NCBI GenBank assembly: GCA_003535195.1
Contig: DOHN01000121.1
Coordinates: 5,733 to 13,954 of the forward strand
Source: Ruminiclostridium sp.
GTDB taxonomy: Bacteria > Bacillota > Clostridia > DSM-8532
DNA: 8,222 bases
Reading direction: 5' to 3'
In this document: in pieces, positions 6,098 through 8,222 of the stretch
Layout of the letters: each line of letters opens with the position of its first letter
How positions within the stretch are numbered: position 1 is the stretch's first letter
Notes under the pieces: model-generated
Seen by the model: the letters and a program-made list of their open reading frames with translations, nothing else
What the model was told of the DNA's origin: nothing
The model's database searches: none
Made by a program: the position numbers and the translations under genes

Positions 6098-7159
6098 TTA
6101 TTTGTCAAGAAGTTCTTTATAATCAGCTATATTTGTTGAATCAATAGGGAAGAACTCTACATATTGTTGCTTCTCAACTTCTTTACCTGAAAAGTAATCC
6201 TGGAGGGACTGCATTACTAACTTGACTATATCTCTGGCTGAATACGGAGCGCCGATACCGCACTTATAATATGCATCGGGATCATTGATCATGTTTAAAG
6301 GTTCGGTACCGCTGCAACCTGAAGAAACAACTATTGTTCCCTTAATATTATTCGTTTCAAGAGCGCTCACGGCACCCATAGCACCATTATCAACAGCTGC
6401 CCAGATAACGTCTATAGGCTTCATAATATTGTTGTTAACAATGTTGGCAGCAGATTCACGTGTTTCACCGAAGTCCTGGTTAAATACAACTTCAATGTTC
6501 TCCTTACCCAATTCGCTCTCAAGCGTCGAAAGGAACGTTTCACTGCGGACACGCGTATGAGTAGCGTTCAGCATAGCCAATAAACCGACTTTTACTTTTC
6601 CACCCAAATTCTCTTTTGCATAGTCGGCGACCCACTTTCCAGCAAGCTCACCTGTCTTTGCGTGATCCCATGCTATGTATGAAATTTTATCTTTATACGA
6701 TGTACCGGAGTCAAAAACGAATACCGGTATTCCCGCAGCGCCGGCGGCTTCCAATGTAGGTACTATACCTTCTGAGTTAACCGGGTCAACAACAATAGCA
6801 TCATACTTCTTGGTGATAAAGTCCTCAATCTCCTTCTGCTGGGTCTCAGCATTCAAATTTCCATCTTGAACATTGATCTCGCCAAATTCCAATTCGGCTC
6901 CCTGCTTTTCGAATTCTTTTTTAACTTCAGTGCACCATTCATCATATAACGTGATATGTGCAACACCGATGCGTTTTCCCTTCCATGGGCTATCTCCTGC
7001 CGCAGCGGTTGGTTCTGATTCCTGCGTGGTGGCAGGAGTCGCTTCTGTTCCTGTAGGCGATCCAGTTTCAGCTGCAGGTGCACTGGCTCCGCAGCCTGCA
7101 AAAATTCCTAGACACATAATTATTGCCAGTAATAGAGAGAATAGCTTTCTTCCTTTCAT
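6098..7159 (-). CDS. Sugar ABC transporter substrate-binding lipoprotein (RbsB-like, periplasmic binding protein type 4)
   Basis: 353 residues from the ATG at 7159. The N-terminus is a lipoprotein signal: MKGRK, a hydrophobic stretch (LFSLLLAIIMCLGIF) and FAGC, with lipidation expected at C23. A low-complexity Ala/Thr/Glu/Pro linker follows. The mature part has the RbsB-like fold: KRIGVAHITLYDEWCTEVKKE opens the first lobe, then YDAIVVDPVNSEG, GIPVFVFDSG, IAWDHAKTGELAGKW, KVKVGLLAMLNATHTR, DVIWAAVDNGAMGAVSAL and a closing FFPIDSTN. Such proteins capture a sugar outside the membrane and deliver it to the ABC permease; the D and N residues in the VDP and DNG segments are typical of the sugar pocket. 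The frame is open upstream to 7267, but the ATG at 7159 has GGAGG eight bases ahead and begins the signal peptide. It follows the ATPase gene by 64 bases, with no permease gene between. The ligand is unknown; an amino sugar or conjugate is inferred from the downstream enzymes. Confidence 0.93.
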   Translation of the reverse strand: MKGRKLFSLLLAIIMCLGIFAGCGASAPAAETGSPTGTEATPATTQESEPTAAAGDSPWKGKRIGVAHITLYDEWCTEVKKEFEKQGAELEFGEINVQDGNLNAETQQKEIEDFITKKYDAIVVDPVNSEGIVPTLEAAGAAGIPVFVFDSGTSYKDKISYIAWDHAKTGELAGKWVADYAKENLGGKVKVGLLAMLNATHTRVRSETFLSTLESELGKENIEVVFNQDFGETRESAANIVNNNIMKPIDVIWAAVDNGAMGAVSALETNNIKGTIVVSSGCSGTEPLNMINDPDAYYKCGIGAPYSARDIVKLVMQSLQDYFSGKEVEKQQYVEFFPIDSTNIADYKELLDK

Positions 7160-7167
7160 AATTTCTT

Positions 7168-7172
7168 CCTCC
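7168..7172 (-). promoter_or_regulatory. Ribosome binding site of the binding-protein gene
   Basis: GGAGG, continuing as GGAGGAAG, lies eight bases before the ATG at 7159. It fixes the start at the beginning of the lipoprotein signal and excludes the longer frame that would overlap the ATPase gene. Confidence 0.8.
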
Positions 7173-7223
7173 ACTTTATTTTTATCTATACCGCTTTTAC
7201 GCGATATGATCCAATTAATGACA

Positions 7224-8222
7224 TCAGACACATAGCTCAAGAATTTTTTCCTGCGTAGCTTCCTCACGCGTTAGTTCGCCTTTCAGCGTTCCCTCATGCA
7301 TCACAAGTATCCTGTCGCTCATACCTAAGATTTCAGGAAGCTCAGACGAAATCATTATTACAACTTTGCCATGTCTGATGAGATCATTAATAAGTAGATA
7401 TATTTCGCGTTTTGAACCAACATCGATACCACGCGTAGGTTCGTCTAGAAAGATTATATTGCTGCCCTTTAATAACCATTTTGCGATTACGACCTTCTGT
7501 TGATTGCCTCCGGAAAGGTACTGCACCTCAGTCTCTACAGATGGTGTAGATATATTTAGTTTTTCGACATATTCCCGGCTGGTTTCCTTTTGCATCTTGT
7601 TATTGATCAAGCCTGAGTGTATAAACATATCCATGTTTACCATGCATATATTGTCATTCACGCTACCAATCTGCACAAGGCCCTGAGACTTTCTGTTCTC
7701 AGGCACCAGACCGCAGCCATGATTTATAGCTGTCCGAAAATTTTTGACTTTAACTGGCTTGCCGTATAACAGTACTTCGCCGGAATCAATCTTATCGATT
7801 CCCAATATAGCACGAGCCAACTCAGTTCTACCCGAACCGACAAGGCCAGCTATACCTATCAGCTCACCCTTATGGACAGAAAAGCTTATATCATTCAATA
7901 CACCTTTTCGGCAGAGATTTTTAACCTCAAGAACTGTTTCGCCAACTTCAAACTTCTCTTTAGGATATTCATTGACCATTTCCCGTCCCACCATCATAGA
8001 TATCAAACTGTGCTTATCTATGTCAGAAACAGGCATAGTAGCTATATGCTTACCATCACGCAACACTGTAACATTATCGGCAAGATCGAAAATCTCTTCT
8101 AATCTGTGCGATATGTATATTATTGTGACACCGTTCGAGCGCAGTTTTCGAACTGTCTCAAACATTATTTTCTGTTCTCTTTCAGTCAGAGTCGCCGAAG
8201 GTTCGTCCATTATAAGCAACCG
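7224..8222 (-). CDS. Sugar ABC transporter ATPase with two nucleotide-binding domains (RbsA/MglA/XylG type), C-terminal part, cut by the window edge
   Basis: 332 residues are visible and the frame stays open through the right edge, so about a third of the usual 500-residue protein is missing. The visible part begins inside the first ATPase domain at its Walker B (LLIMDEPSATLT), followed by the switch His in IYISHRLEEIF and the family's VGRE linker. The second domain then follows with the degenerate Walker A typical of this family (GLVGSGRTELARAILG, with GRT instead of GKS/T), the signature YLSGGNQQKVVIAKWL, Walker B IIFLDEPTRGIDVGSKREIY and the closing SSELPEILGMSDRILVMHEG. This family powers import of simple sugars such as ribose, galactose or xylose together with a RbsC-like permease and a RbsB-like binding protein. 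The binding protein is the next gene. The permease is not seen here and may lie beyond the right edge or elsewhere. Family assignment is secure; substrate is not determined by this subunit. Confidence 0.95.
   Translation of the reverse strand, partial: RLLIMDEPSATLTEREQKIMFETVRKLRSNGVTIIYISHRLEEIFDLADNVTVLRDGKHIATMPVSDIDKHSLISMMVGREMVNEYPKEKFEVGETVLEVKNLCRKGVLNDISFSVHKGELIGIAGLVGSGRTELARAILGIDKIDSGEVLLYGKPVKVKNFRTAINHGCGLVPENRKSQGLVQIGSVNDNICMVNMDMFIHSGLINNKMQKETSREYVEKLNISTPSVETEVQYLSGGNQQKVVIAKWLLKGSNIIFLDEPTRGIDVGSKREIYLLINDLIRHGKVVIMISSELPEILGMSDRILVMHEGTLKGELTREEATQEKILELCV

Noticed and set aside
7188..7207. Small seven-pair hairpin (with one G-U pair on the minus strand) in the gap between ATPase and binding-protein genes.
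   Set aside because: Short stem with no T-run, overlapping the equally weak promoter-like boxes. It could be chance in a 64-base gap.
7185..7214. Possible promoter before the binding-protein gene on the minus strand: TTGGAT at 7209-7214 and TATAGA at 7185-7190 with an 18-base spacer.
   Set aside because: Each box matches only four of six consensus bases in an AT-rich gap, and the gene follows the ATPase closely enough to share its transcript. Too weak to annotate.
7160..7267. Longer start for the binding protein that would add 36 residues and overlap the ATPase gene.
   Set aside because: The added residues are not signal-like, while the ATG at 7159 has a strong ribosome site and begins a clear lipoprotein signal.

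Overview
The window is a single-direction gene cluster. Every credible gene lies on the minus strand, so transcription runs from the right edge to the left edge. Strong GGAGG-type ribosome binding sites, GTG and TTG starts, moderate-to-low GC, a Gram-positive-style lipoprotein and the families present all suggest an anaerobic Firmicute of the Clostridia (Lachnospiraceae-like or Oscillospiraceae-like). That assignment is an inference from style, not from a marker gene.

In transcription order, the right end holds the C-terminal two thirds of a double-domain sugar ABC ATPase of the RbsA/MglA/XylG type (cut by the right edge). It is followed by a RbsB-like sugar-binding lipoprotein. A 108-base gap with a strong stem-loop separates this transport part from the enzymes. 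These are an M20-family amidohydrolase (ArgE/DapE type), an N-acetylglucosamine-6-phosphate deacetylase-like protein (NagA type, GTG start), a PIG-L/LmbE-family zinc deacetylase, a creatinase/aminopeptidase-P-fold (M24) protein, a small stand-alone CBM9-like protein, and the N-terminal 187 residues of a glucosamine-6-phosphate deaminase-like protein (NagB type, cut by the left edge). Gaps are short (28, 78, 9, -4 and 37 bases among the enzyme genes), which fits one operon. No gene-free stretch exceeds about 110 bases.

Read together, the cluster looks like uptake and dismantling of an amino sugar or amino-sugar conjugate. An ABC importer brings it in, up to four amide-cleaving or amide-binding folds (M20, NagA, PIG-L, M24) act on it, and a NagB-fold enzyme would deaminate the amino sugar. 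No sugar kinase, PTS component, glycoside hydrolase, permease or regulator is visible.

The most interesting points are in the details. The M24 protein has lost most of the canonical metal ligands. The NagA-like and NagB-like proteins both appear altered at places where their relatives hold the substrate phosphate. The pathway may therefore work on an unphosphorylated or differently decorated amino sugar rather than on ordinary GlcNAc-6-phosphate. This is inferred from by-eye comparison with remembered family motifs and needs alignment.
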